Assembly (NCBI GenBank): GCA_933822405.4
Contig: CAKOGP040001810.1
Span: 1-17,237, forward strand
Length of the DNA: 17,237 nucleotides
DNA from: Cylindrotheca closterium
Taxonomy: Eukaryota; Bacillariophyta; Bacillariophyceae; Bacillariales; Bacillariaceae
Direction of reading: 5' to 3'
The translations under genes and the position numbers were made by a program. Under the pieces are notes generated by a model that saw only the letters and a program-made list of their open reading frames with translations, was not told where the DNA came from and did no database searches. Numbering within the stretch: position 1 is the first letter of the stretch; each line of letters begins with the position of its first letter. Below are positions 10,937-17,237 of this stretch, in pieces.

Positions 10937-12777
10937 GTCAAATTGACTCAATTGACTTGATATTGACTCGTGTGATTGCCAAAAAAAACTCAAGAGGCCA
11001 GAGGCTGATCTCGTACCATACGACCTTGTTGCGATTACATTCTTAGATAAATTTCAATGCGATATTATAAGTATATATATTTGCTAGGATTGGGTCCACT
11101 CTGAATTAGAGATCTTTGTGTATATCGATCTTATTTCAGGCCATTCCACAAAGTCAATTGAAAAGTAGGAAAGAGAGAAAAAAATTATGCTATCCTAGAT
11201 TCTTTTTTCCGCCATAGCCCTCCAAACCACCACCCAAATTCGATTACTATATATATTTTGACCAACTTTGAACTTGGTGCCATCGTGTCAGGGTATCGAC
11301 TCGGCTACTGAGAAGGGTTCCAGCCACATTGTTTCATGAACCTGGATTGATCCCAAAAGCAGTGTGAATGCTATTCAATCACTTTTACCTAGAAAATGTC
11401 CACTCCAAAGCCACCAATCTTCTCATGCATACCCATGGACGACAAATATGTGTTAGAACAAGGCATTTTTAGGAAATCCGGCCCACACCACCACCAAGTG
11501 GCTTTTTGGACCAGATTTCCATGATTTCTAACCCCGTTTGGGCGGCATGATTCTTAATCTAGGCGGAACCATTGCCTGGGTCCCAGAAAATTTGAACAAT
11601 AGGCATCCAAGGGAGGCTCTGGTGTATTGTTGAATGGTTGGCTGTCTCCAGGGCGGCCACGCCGACCTTCATGCTGAAAGGGGAACAGACAGCACCAAAC
11701 ACTGGAATTCCAATATCTCAACAAGTATTCATAACAAAACACAACCGAATGGATCCCCGAGTAGGTAGGATCACTGCCGAGCTTTCCAGCACATGTTGAA
11801 TGGGAGGCACTGGCCCTCTTGACTTTCTGCCGACCAGTTTCGGTAGCCCAACAGAACCAGTCGAACGAAACAAGGTAGATTGTAGTGTAACTGAGGCAAA
11901 TAGAAGTATGAATGGCCGCTCCAGCCATAGTCTATCTATCAAATACGCTTGCCACAACATGTGCTTCACTTTTTACTTCTCTGGGCGTCCACACTGGCCA
12001 GTCCAAACGAGGGGAACCATCGCACCATGGCACCTTGATGTGCTCCAAATCGTCAATTTTGGTAGTTCGACACTCCGAACGAGTCTCTGTGTAGATATTG
12101 TCTTGATGGTGACGGTAGATATGAGTCGCACTCGGCAAATACGTCTTCTTGACACCTATCCGTCCAGTCCAAGCAACCAACGGAACCAATCATGGTGGAT
12201 TATTGTGTGATTGCGGCCCAGAAAAAGATGTTCAACATAATTACTGCCGCTCCCGACGTAACATATATATCAACTATGGTTGCCACAACCTCTGATTCCA
12301 CTTTCTCTACTCATGGGGTCCAGGCCGTGCAATTTCATTGTGTCTGACGAATTTGCAACTCAATGGTCTGGGTTGAAAATTGTCCTGTAGGAACCCAGAT
12401 AGAGAATATAGAATGGTATCATTGCCGTTAGTATAACAACATAAGCAACTTCCGCAGAACATTCTAGCTCTATGTTGCCTTGGGACTTCGTAGACGTCCC
12501 GAAACCTCTCGAAAAGTAGTTTTCGTACCTTGTTGAGGTTCTTTAGCAGTGATTTCAGAGGTGAGAATGGCAAATGCATCCATATCACTTCATACAAACA
12601 AGGTGGATTCGGGTACGATACAGAGAATGTCCGCGACCCACGAGTTTTCCTCCAGAGGGTGATGCTTTCCTCGGCCTCGAGGCTCACCATTGCCGACGGA
12701 AGGAAAATTTGATGTGGTTGAAGAATTCTCAACGGGCGAGCGCATAGAAGTGCGCAATGGGTTCTGAAACTGATGAC

Positions 12778-12839
12778 GTACGGAAAAAACCGGGTTCGCG
12801 CGCAAATTCCACCAAGTGCCTCGTGGAAATTTTCCGTAC
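12778..12839. repeat. 10-bp inverted repeat inside the transposon
   Basis: GTACGGAAAA (12778-12787) and TTTTCCGTAC (12830-12839) are perfect inverted copies separated by 42 bases. The role is unknown; they could be a remnant of an older terminal repeat or chance. Confidence 0.35.
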
Positions 12840-13224
12840 CGATGGAACCAAAATGGCATCCAAGACATCACCTTTGTCAACATTACCACTACAGTACTGA
12901 GGGAATACGTAACAAAGCTAACATATTACCTACATCCAAGCCTATACTACATTACCTACGACTCTTCGTCTTCTTTAATTCATTCCATTCTCTCCACAGT
13001 GGCAGTCTTCGCCATTCTCATCAAGCAACATCTTCATCAATTGCCATCAGCAGCTGCCACAGCAACATGGAAACCATAGTAGCTCTCCAACATAACAATC
13101 AACAGACCTTAGACCTTGGGGACAAAAAAAGGGAAGGAAAGGGAAGAGGAATCCTTCATTCGGTCGTGTCGTTTCCAGCCTCTTCCTTATTTTCGAATTT
13201 GTTTCATTTTCTCGTCGATAGCTA

Positions 13225-13398
13225 TCACACCACTTCTCTGACCTTGCATGATTGCAAATCAAACCCCATTGCTCTTCTGGAACACGTGTTGTAGATGGTG
13301 TCTGTGATGTAGCCGGCGTAGTTACCTTCTTTGGCTTCCATTTCGCCCTCAATCATTGTCCCATCGTGAGTGGTGATGCGAATCAGTTGATTCATCAT
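13225..13398 (-). CDS. Small unrecognised 57-aa ORF inside the 2.88-kb transposon
   Basis: An ATG (13398-13396) opens a 57-residue frame ending at TGA 13227-13225. It starts MMNQLIRITTHDGTMIEGEM, continues with a balanced, soluble, globular-looking composition (EAKEGNYAGYITDTIYN) and ends near a Cys/Arg segment. I do not recognise it. The early strand-turn-strand pattern around THDGTMIEGEM is vaguely Sm-fold-like, but that is speculation. It may be one exon or the surviving fragment of a transposon-encoded protein, since it lies about 170 bp inside the right terminal repeat. The composition looks better than that of neighbouring random frames. Confidence 0.35.
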   Translation of the reverse strand: MMNQLIRITTHDGTMIEGEMEAKEGNYAGYITDTIYNTCSRRAMGFDLQSCKVREVV

Positions 13399-13568
13399 CC
13401 CGCAATCAAAAATTGTCGCAAAGTACTTTCGAGCATAGGGCTAAAATCCCCGAAAAATTGCCCTTTGCACTGTCTTATTGGCGTTAAAATACCACGTATT
13501 CTAAAAATGACCATTTTTAAATTCTATGGTGATATTTTTTTAGAAAAGCCCGAAAGTGGGTATGGGAA

Positions 13569-13594
13569 GGGGGGGTTTTTCGTGGATCGGGGTC
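13569..13594 (-). repeat. Right terminal inverted repeat of the 2.88-kb transposon
   Basis: Mirror copy of 10717-10742. ATAA at 13595-13598 follows directly, completing the target-site duplication. Confidence 0.9.
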
Positions 13595-14303
13595 ATAAGT
13601 AAAAATCTGAAGAAATCGATCGTGGCATGTTGATGTGCCTGCATAGTCGTTGAACAGGGCATCAAATCGCAAACAAGGTTGATTCCAAGCGCCTGGATTT
13701 CGATCATCCCAGGCTGCAAATAAGGCGTTGCCTGTTTGAATGCGATCCATTCTTTGCATCCCTTGATTGACTGCTTCACCACAGTACAATTTCTTTGACC
13801 ACCACTCAGATAATTTAGGAACCAGTTTATTGTAGTCCTCTCTACGCCGCAACTCTCGCTTGGCGATTCGTTGTGCCTCGAATTCGTCGGCCGTTCGTAG
13901 AGCGTCTTGATCATTGGCAATTTGCTTGATGTTGACATCATTGGAATTGACAGGGTCTCTGTCTTTGGGCTGTTTCAAATCAATTTCCAGTCGTTTTTCA
14001 TCGCTTTTTTCCCTACAGGGATACCCCGCAGTTTGTCCTAGATCCGGGTTTCTAGTATTTCTTTTTAGTACGTGTGTCTCTCATGATGAAATTGACTTAG
14101 GGCAAATTAAAAGTGACCAGTCGAGTATTTAACAAGCAGAAATTGCGTTAATTCTTCCGCCACTGTTCGCTCTAGTTCGTTTGTCGTGCATTCGCCGAAG
14201 CGGAAAATCATGAATTGTTCCGAGCGAAGGACAAACGAGCTGATGTAGCCGTTGATAGACGCGTAAAATGCCGAAATTGTCGTAAATTCCCAACAAGAAA
14301 TCT

Positions 14304-14459
14304 ACGACAATTCTAACGGTAATTGAGTACAATTGACGACATTTCTGACGGTAATTGAGTACAATTGACGACATTTCTAACGGTAATTGAGTACAATTGA
14401 CGACATTTCTAACGGTAATTGAGTACAATTGAAACGGTAATGGGGGACAATTTTAACGG
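14304..14459 (+). repeat. 32-bp tandem repeat array, left of the DDE gene
   Basis: Units starting at 14313, 14345, 14377 and 14409 repeat every 32 bp (first half CTAACGGTAATTGAGTACAA, second half TTGACGACATTT). The first three are complete, with one substitution in the second. The fourth is truncated and runs into degenerate AACGGTAAT copies to 14459. Confidence 0.92.
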
Positions 14460-14541
14460 CCTCGATCGTGCTAACTGAACCGTTGTTTTCAAAATTGAAA
14501 ATGTGAGCCTCGCTCGGAAGCAAGTGATCGGTGGACAATGA

Positions 14542-15357
14542 TCCCCCAGCACTATCTGTTTTGTCTGGCAAGATATTCTGCAGTCGAAGAACGAAGAATT
14601 GGGGCTCCACCCATCAGATAACAGCGAGAAGGGGTTCAAGCGATTGCTCATCGCACTCCACTTCCTTCGGGCGTATCCCAAAAATGCCATCATTCTCGCC
14701 AACACAACTGGGACAAGCGAAAGAATGGTCCAAGGCGAGTTTCTCTGGCATTGGGTGAGAGTACTTGGGCGACTGAAACACAAGGTGATCAGCTGGCCTG
14801 AAGAAGAGTACAATCATTCCGGAAGAACAATCCTCTTGACTGTCGACGGCATTGATTTTAGGACCTACGAGAGATCGACCGACGACTACAACGTCGATAG
14901 AAAACAATACAGTCACAAGTTTCATCATGGGGCGTTGAAATATGAAATTGGAGTGGACGCATTTTTGCCAAAGATCGTTTGGATTCACGGACCGTGGAGG
15001 GCTGGTATGCATGACCGAGCGATCTTTGCAGAAGGAGGGGGGTTGAGAGAAAAGATTCCTGAAGGCAAAGTAGTCATTTGCGATCGAGTCTACAAGGATT
15101 CGAAGTATAAGGACAACGACGAACTGATGCTGCCATGTGTTGGCGACAGTTCTGGACTATTCACATTTAAGTCTCGTCTCCGGTCAAGGCATGAGAGTTT
15201 GAATGGTCGACTGAAGGACTATCGAATCCTCTTCGATACATACCATCACAACCCCGATAATCACGTCTATGCTTTTGAAGCGGTGGCTGTTCTTGTCCAG
15301 TATGCGATGGACCATGGGCATCCTATCTTTGAAGCAAATACTGTACCACCAGAGTGA
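14542..15357 (+). CDS. DDE transposase (Harbinger/IS5-like), N-terminus incomplete
   Basis: A DDE-type transposase cuts and rejoins DNA at transposon ends. The frame is open from 14542 (after TGA 14539-14541) to TGA 15355-15357, up to 271 codons. A helical region with YPKN and an SERMVQGEFLWHW helix-turn-helix-like segment (about 14670-14760) precedes the catalytic core. Catalytic residues: Asp in TVDGIDF (about 14838-14858), Asp in ICDRVY (about 15078-15095) and Glu in RHESLNGRLKDY (about 15187-15222). Between the first two lie the family's SHKFHHGALKYEIGV and WIHGPW motifs. The end (HVYAFEAVAVLVQYAM) matches the usual C-terminal helix. There is no clear start: the first in-frame ATG is near 14725, and the frame just upstream is closed, so the N-terminus is lost, spliced or frameshifted. 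There is no stop inside the core, unlike the surrounding LINE. Confidence 0.85.
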   Translation, partial: SPSTICFVWQDILQSKNEELGLHPSDNSEKGFKRLLIALHFLRAYPKNAIILANTTGTSERMVQGEFLWHWVRVLGRLKHKVISWPEEEYNHSGRTILLTVDGIDFRTYERSTDDYNVDRKQYSHKFHHGALKYEIGVDAFLPKIVWIHGPWRAGMHDRAIFAEGGGLREKIPEGKVVICDRVYKDSKYKDNDELMLPCVGDSSGLFTFKSRLRSRHESLNGRLKDYRILFDTYHHNPDNHVYAFEAVAVLVQYAMDHGHPIFEANTVPPE

Positions 15358-15404
15358 ATAAACTAGGGTGTCTTTGAACTAAATACTGTACCAATAAACT
15401 AGAT
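15328..15404 (+). repeat. Direct duplication across the DDE stop codon
   Basis: A segment of about 40 bp ending the transposase gene (CTTTGAAGCAAATACTGTACCA ... ATAAACTAG, about 15327-15366) recurs directly after it (about 15372-15402) with a 7-base deletion and small changes. It looks like a local slippage or repair duplication; the real stop is in the first copy. Confidence 0.65.
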
Positions 15405-15415
15405 GTCCTATTTGT

Positions 15416-15483
15416 ATGATGTGTCTACTCAACAGATTGTGATGATGTGTCGACTCCTCAACAGATTGTGATGATGTGTCTAC
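15416..15483 (+). repeat. 26/29-bp tandem repeat downstream of the DDE gene
   Basis: Two and a half units begin ATGATGTGTC and end CAACAGATTGTG: 15416-15441 (26 bp), 15442-15470 (29 bp) and a partial 15471-15483. This is non-coding and probably a slippage array in the transposon's 3' region. Confidence 0.85.
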
Positions 15484-15604
15484 GTAAAGTATTACCGGTA
15501 CGTCTGTAACAGCCTTCTCGACGAGTAGGAGTCGAATAACGCCTTTTAACAGCAAGCAAAGTTTTTTGTTGGTCCCCTTGGTCATTGCCTTGGAGTGTTC
15601 AAGA

Positions 15605-15715
15605 CATTTTTAACGGTAATTAAGGACAATCGACGACATTTCTAACGGTAATTCAGGACAATCGGCGACATTTGAAACGGTAATTGAGAAAAAACCACGA
15701 CATTTTTAACGGTAA
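15605..15715 (+). repeat. Degenerate AACGGTAATT repeat array, right of the DDE gene
   Basis: Four diverged copies of the unit seen at 14304-14459 lie in the same orientation, each with an ACGACATTT-like half and a TTTAACGGTAATT half. They are more degenerate than the left array, and this is the first of several right-side arrays. Confidence 0.8.
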
Positions 15716-15764
15716 TTCATGCATCGGAGAATCTAATGAATGAAGGTTTTTTCACGATTGCTTC

Positions 15765-15785
15765 TACTTATGATCACAATAAGTA
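15765..15785. repeat. Short palindrome between arrays
   Basis: TACTTAT (15765-15771) and ATAAGTA (15779-15785) form a 7-bp perfect stem with a 7-base loop, in the roughly 100 bp of unique sequence between two repeat arrays. Confidence 0.35.
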
Positions 15786-15820
15786 ATACGAAGCTTTGGT
15801 CACTTTCTCCGAATACCCGA

Positions 15821-15895
15821 AATTGTACTCAATTACCGTTAGAATTGTCGTCAATTGTCGTCAATTGTTGTCAATTGTCGTCAATTGTCGTCGAC
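15821..15895 (-). repeat. Inverted array: 31-bp end repeat plus 10-bp units
   Basis: Reverse-orientation copy of the left end. AATTGTACTCAATTACCGTT onward (15821-15851) is the exact complement of 14304-14334. It is followed by repeated TCGTCAATTG 10-mers to about 15892, one carrying TTGTC. This is the main inverted match that defines the DDE element's ends. Confidence 0.9.
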
Positions 15896-15942
15896 GGTCA
15901 TTGACGACAATCGACAACATTTTTAACGGTAATTGAGTACAA
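15884..15942. repeat. Head-to-head array junction, then a forward unit
   Basis: ATTGTCGTC (15884-15892) and GACGACAAT (15903-15911) form a 9-bp perfect stem where the inverted array meets a forward copy. One forward unit with AACGGTAATTGAGTACAA continues to 15942. Confidence 0.75.
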
Positions 15943-16078
15943 AATCCACGGAGTTGACGGCATTGCATGCGTACAATAATAACCGCCATCGTTTTGTTGT
16001 GAGCTGCTACTGGATTGGCATGTGCGCACGCAAGCCATCGACACAAAGAAAAATGTCGTCAATGACCCAGACATTGTT

Positions 16079-16195
16079 GTCAATGGTCCTTATGACCGTC
16101 AACGACAATTGACGACAATTGACGACAATTGACGACAATTGACGACAATTCTAACCGTAATTGACGATAATTCTAACGGTAATTGCGGACGATTT
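16079..16195 (+). repeat. 10-bp phased ACGACAATTG array and AACGGTAATT units
   Basis: Five consecutive near-perfect 10-bp units of ACGACAATTG run from about 16100 to 16150, preceded by diverged copies and followed by two TTCTAACGGTAATT-type units. The orientation matches the left array at 14304 and is opposite to 15821-15895. Confidence 0.9.
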
Positions 16196-16611
16196 TCATC
16201 ATGTCTCACTTAACAAATGTTTTTAAGTATAGACAGGAGTATTGAAAACACCACCAAGACCATGAAGTGTTAAACAATGATTGAATTCCATGACGACGGA
16301 AGATGTTGAATCACCAACCCCCCTGCAGAAAGGGTGATCAAGCCGGCCTGCCTCCAATCTCTAATCAGATTCACCACAAAATGCGGCATATCCCAGAGGA
16401 AGCCTTGGACTTAGCCACGCCCAGCTTTTTTTGTATTAGCCGAGGCAGCCTTCGAAGCTGGAGATTTGCCCATGTTTTGCCAGTGTTTTGCCGTTTGTTT
16501 GTTGATAAATTCAAAGTTTTCTATGTATAATCAGTACTAGCGCTATGCGGAGCAGATTGGCTGGCTCTGCGTGTTTGCGTGTTGTTTCCTTTCTGATTTT
16601 CTTGTTTCTAT
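16196..16611 (-). other. Proposed 5' end region of the LINE
   Basis: This lies between the repeat arrays and the right target duplication. If the duplication is right, the LINE begins at 16611 on the minus strand (first bases ATAGAAACAAG). No long gene is open here. It holds a short ORF starting at 16473 and GC-richer sequence from about 16320 to 16470. A plus-strand open frame at 16303-16530 looks like a chance shadow. Confidence 0.5.
16411..16473 (-). CDS. Short basic ORF near the LINE 5' end, possible original ORF1 start
   Basis: ATG 16473-16471 opens a 20-residue peptide, MGKSPASKAASANTKKAGRG, ending in TAA at 16413-16411. The Lys/Ala/Ser-rich composition resembles a true protein N-terminus. 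A run of seven A's (on the minus strand) lies in the Thr-Lys-Lys segment. Shifting the frame there gives a further 14 or so basic residues before a TGA, so an indel in the run is plausible. It starts 138 nt inside the proposed 5' end, a sensible 5' UTR length. It could be the remnant of the true ORF1 start, separated from the rest by the DDE insertion, or a chance ORF. Confidence 0.3.
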   Translation of the reverse strand: MGKSPASKAASANTKKAGRG

Positions 16612-16628
16612 AGAAATTGCTTTTGTTT
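16612..16628. repeat. Right copy of 17-bp target-site duplication
   Basis: Exact copy of 1644-1660 (agaaattgcttttgttt). It marks the proposed 5' end of the LINE at 16611. The bases flanking the 17-mer differ on both sides (c/t on the left, a/g on the right), as expected for a duplication confined to the insertion site. Confidence 0.75.
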
Positions 16629-16635
16629 GCATCAA

Positions 16636-16927
16636 AACTGCAAACTGTCTGTGCCACTGTGGTCGATTGGAAAGACGGTGAAGAAGAGCAAAGCACACAA
16701 TTGAAAATTTGTGTGGAGGTCAAACAAACAATTGAGTACCAACAAGAAATTCATGTCACGGCTGCTACCCACTGTTGATTGAATCGAGTCTGCCTATTGG
16801 CAGCTAGACTCCTCATGGGAAACTGCAAACTGTCTGTGTCATTGCTGTGAGTGAACAGAAAGACTGTGAAGCAGAGCCAAGCATACGTTTTTAGGATATG
16901 TATCAGATACAAACAAACAATTGAATA
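16636..16927 (+). repeat. Diverged tandem duplication, about 185-bp period
   Basis: 16636-16738 and 16821-16927 align along their length at very roughly three-quarters identity. Both start AACTGCAAACTGTCTGTG and end with an ACAAACAAACAATTGA motif. Unrelated sequence (16739-16820) lies between. No coding potential is seen, so this could be a remnant of an older repetitive element in the locus that received the LINE. Confidence 0.75.
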
Positions 16928-17111
16928 GCTTTCAATACTAGGACCATGAAAAAAGAAAGAAAAAGCGTGAAAGACAACACATTTGTTGTGTAATTGTATG
17001 CTTCACCAAACAAACGGGTTCATTTTCTGAGGTTGTTTGTCTTCAATAGATTCCCATCACAACACCATAAGTTGCTGATGATGAATTAGTAGAAGACCTG
17101 TTTACTTTATC

Positions 17112-17237
17112 ATAATAATAATAACTGAGACATTAATCGTTAATATGCTACTCTATGGGCATTCGATTGCCGGTGAAATATTCGGCTGTAAAGGTCAAGT
17201 ACTGTGAAGCGGTGAGTCAACAACAAGTTTGAACCAT
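17112..17237 (-). mobile_element. 3' end of a second LINE copy, continuing beyond the window
   Basis: 126 bp match 1664-1789 with four mismatches and no gap, starting with the same (ATA)n run on the + strand (the TTA tail of the minus-strand element). Unrelated flank ends at 17111, so 17112 is the 3' terminus of another insertion in the same orientation. Its body lies to the right of the window. Confidence 0.85.

Larger units (their letters stand above)
10862..13224. other. Interior of the 2.88-kb transposon, no recognised gene
   Basis: Several open frames of 80-170 codons overlap on both strands here: minus 12732-12307, 12189-11932 and 11928-11554; plus 11800-12210 and 12773-13294. None shows a DDE catalytic pattern, zinc finger or other motif I can name, and overlapping frames on opposite strands cannot all be real. 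A short plus ORF at 11397-11528 (43 residues) is likewise unassigned. The stretch 11060-11260 is A/T-rich with TATATA runs. The region may be a spliced or decayed transposase gene, but I cannot support a model. Confidence 0.4.
10717..13594. mobile_element. 2.88-kb terminal-inverted-repeat DNA transposon inserted in ORF1
   Basis: The two ends are inverted copies of a 26-bp repeat starting GACCCCGATCCACGAAA and finishing in seven Cs, matching at 25 of 26 positions (10717-10742 and 13594-13569). Each end is flanked by the same 4-bp ATAA (10713-10716 and 13595-13598). Discounting the element plus one ATAA copy makes the two halves of LINE ORF1 continuous in one frame, an independent proof of the boundaries. 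I recognise no transposase inside, so it may be non-autonomous or an unfamiliar or heavily decayed family. A 4-bp target duplication is known for piggyBac-like (TTAA) and Sola-like elements, but ATAA does not settle the family. Confidence 0.88.
7756..14084 (-). pseudogene. LINE ORF1: large acidic coiled-coil protein, interrupted by a DNA transposon
   Basis: ORF1 proteins of LINEs usually bind the element RNA and assemble the particle. This one would be about 1150 codons once the 2.88-kb insertion is discounted, far longer than typical ORF1 proteins. Segments: a charged N-terminal part (13978-13595); a hydrophobic/aromatic part continuing at 10712; a strongly acidic Asp/Glu tract (about 10350-10230); a polyproline patch near 10100-10075; a conserved-looking globular segment (about 10060-9390); a second acidic tract (9055-8995); a Lys-rich tract, probably nuclear localisation or RNA binding (8947-8890); a coiled coil (8391-8233); and a Lys/Pro/Ser-rich end. 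Lesions: a frameshift near 14050, the transposon at 13594-10717, a frameshift near 10360 and TGA at 9387-9385 with the same frame open beyond. No zinc knuckle was found. The start ATG at 14084-14082 is tentative, because the 13978 frame has no ATG of its own. Confidence 0.72.
14304..15851 (+). mobile_element. Second nested DNA transposon (DDE family) with repeat-built inverted ends, boundaries approximate
   Basis: A 31-bp perfect inverted repeat pairs 14304-14334 with 15821-15851, and an open DDE transposase gene lies between. The inverted repeat belongs to larger arrays of 32-bp and 10-bp units, so the true ends may be further out (to about 15895 or even 16195), and I find no clean target duplication. 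It lies upstream of LINE ORF1, inside the 17-bp target duplication, so it either inserted into the LINE's 5' region or was part of a composite insertion. The intact transposase suggests it is younger than the LINE. Confidence 0.6.
1661..16611 (-). mobile_element. Large non-LTR retrotransposon (LINE), degenerate, carrying nested DNA transposons
   Basis: A LINE copies its RNA into a nicked chromosomal site using its own endonuclease and reverse transcriptase. Seen here in minus-strand order: a proposed 5' end at 16611, an ORF1 with coiled coil (14084-7756), an ORF2 with endonuclease, reverse transcriptase, RNase H and zinc motif (7759-1907), a 246-bp 3' UTR and a terminal (TTA)n run. A 17-bp direct repeat brackets the whole. 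The span is about 14.95 kb; discounting the 2.88-kb element in ORF1 and the 1.5-1.9-kb DDE region upstream leaves roughly 10 kb of LINE. APE endonuclease plus RNase H resembles the I-like groups of LINEs, but I cannot place the clade without a tree. Stops and frameshifts in both ORFs mean this copy cannot encode its own machinery. The 3' boundary is secure; the 5' boundary rests on the target duplication. Confidence 0.85.

Noticed and set aside
11060..11260. Promoter suggested by TATATA runs
   Set aside because: Simple A/T-rich stretches occur on both sides without a credible downstream gene, so they do not support a promoter call.
12773..13294. 173-codon + strand ORF inside the 2.88-kb transposon
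   Set aside because: His/Ser-rich low-information composition with no motif, and it overlaps a better-looking minus-strand small ORF.
14129..14610. Minus-strand ORFs through the 32-bp repeat array
   Set aside because: Their sequence is just the translation of the tandem DNA repeat in several frames; no independent protein signal.
14304..16195. CRISPR array
   Set aside because: The 32-bp and 10-bp units are tandem with no unique spacers, lie beside a eukaryotic-type DDE transposase, and occur in both orientations.
1664..17237. LTR pair: the 126-bp direct repeat at both edges
   Set aside because: The repeat is the 3' terminus of a non-LTR element, ending in a TTA run adjacent to unrelated flanks. 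The ORF2 between has LINE-type endonuclease and RT, with no protease or integrase and no primer-binding site.

Overview
The window is eukaryotic, transposon-dominated DNA. Almost everything from about 1.6 to 16.6 kb can be read as one very large, decayed non-LTR retrotransposon (LINE) on the minus strand, with DNA transposons nested inside it. The reverse transcriptase, RNase H and DDE transposase variants, the moderate GC content and the lack of bacterial gene organisation suggest a protist. From memory of the families, a pennate diatom or related stramenopile fits best; this is inference, because no rRNA, tRNA or conserved host gene is present to confirm it.

Layout, left to right. 1-1040: remnant of an unrecognised protein-coding gene (+ strand) with two in-frame stops and a frameshift. 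1041-1643: no coherent gene. 1644-1660: a 17-bp sequence repeated exactly at 16612-16628, the likely target-site duplication of the retroelement. 1661-1906: retroelement 3' end with a (TTA)n tail on the minus strand. 7759-1907 (minus): ORF2, about 1950 codons, with an APE-type endonuclease, reverse transcriptase, RNase H and a C-terminal zinc motif, now broken by stops and frameshifts. 14084-7756 (minus): ORF1, about 1150 codons once its insertion is discounted, acidic with a coiled coil and basic patches. The ORF1 stop and ORF2 start overlap as ATGA.

ORF1 is interrupted by a 2.88-kb DNA transposon (10717-13594) with 26-bp terminal inverted repeats and a 4-bp ATAA target duplication; discounting it restores the ORF1 reading frame exactly. 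Upstream of ORF1 (14.3-16.2 kb) is a second DNA transposon region. It has an open DDE transposase gene on the + strand (14542-15357) and several arrays of related 10-bp and 32-bp repeats in both orientations. The retroelement's proposed 5' end is at 16611.

From 16629 the flank holds a diverged tandem duplication. At 17112-17237 the 3' end of a second copy of the same LINE family begins (126 bp, 4 mismatches to 1664-1789) and runs off the window.

How the parts relate: the LINE inserted first, and its two DNA-transposon passengers entered later. The LINE is dead (at least eight stops or frameshifts plus the insertion), whereas the DDE gene is still open. That contrast suggests the DDE element is the youngest layer.
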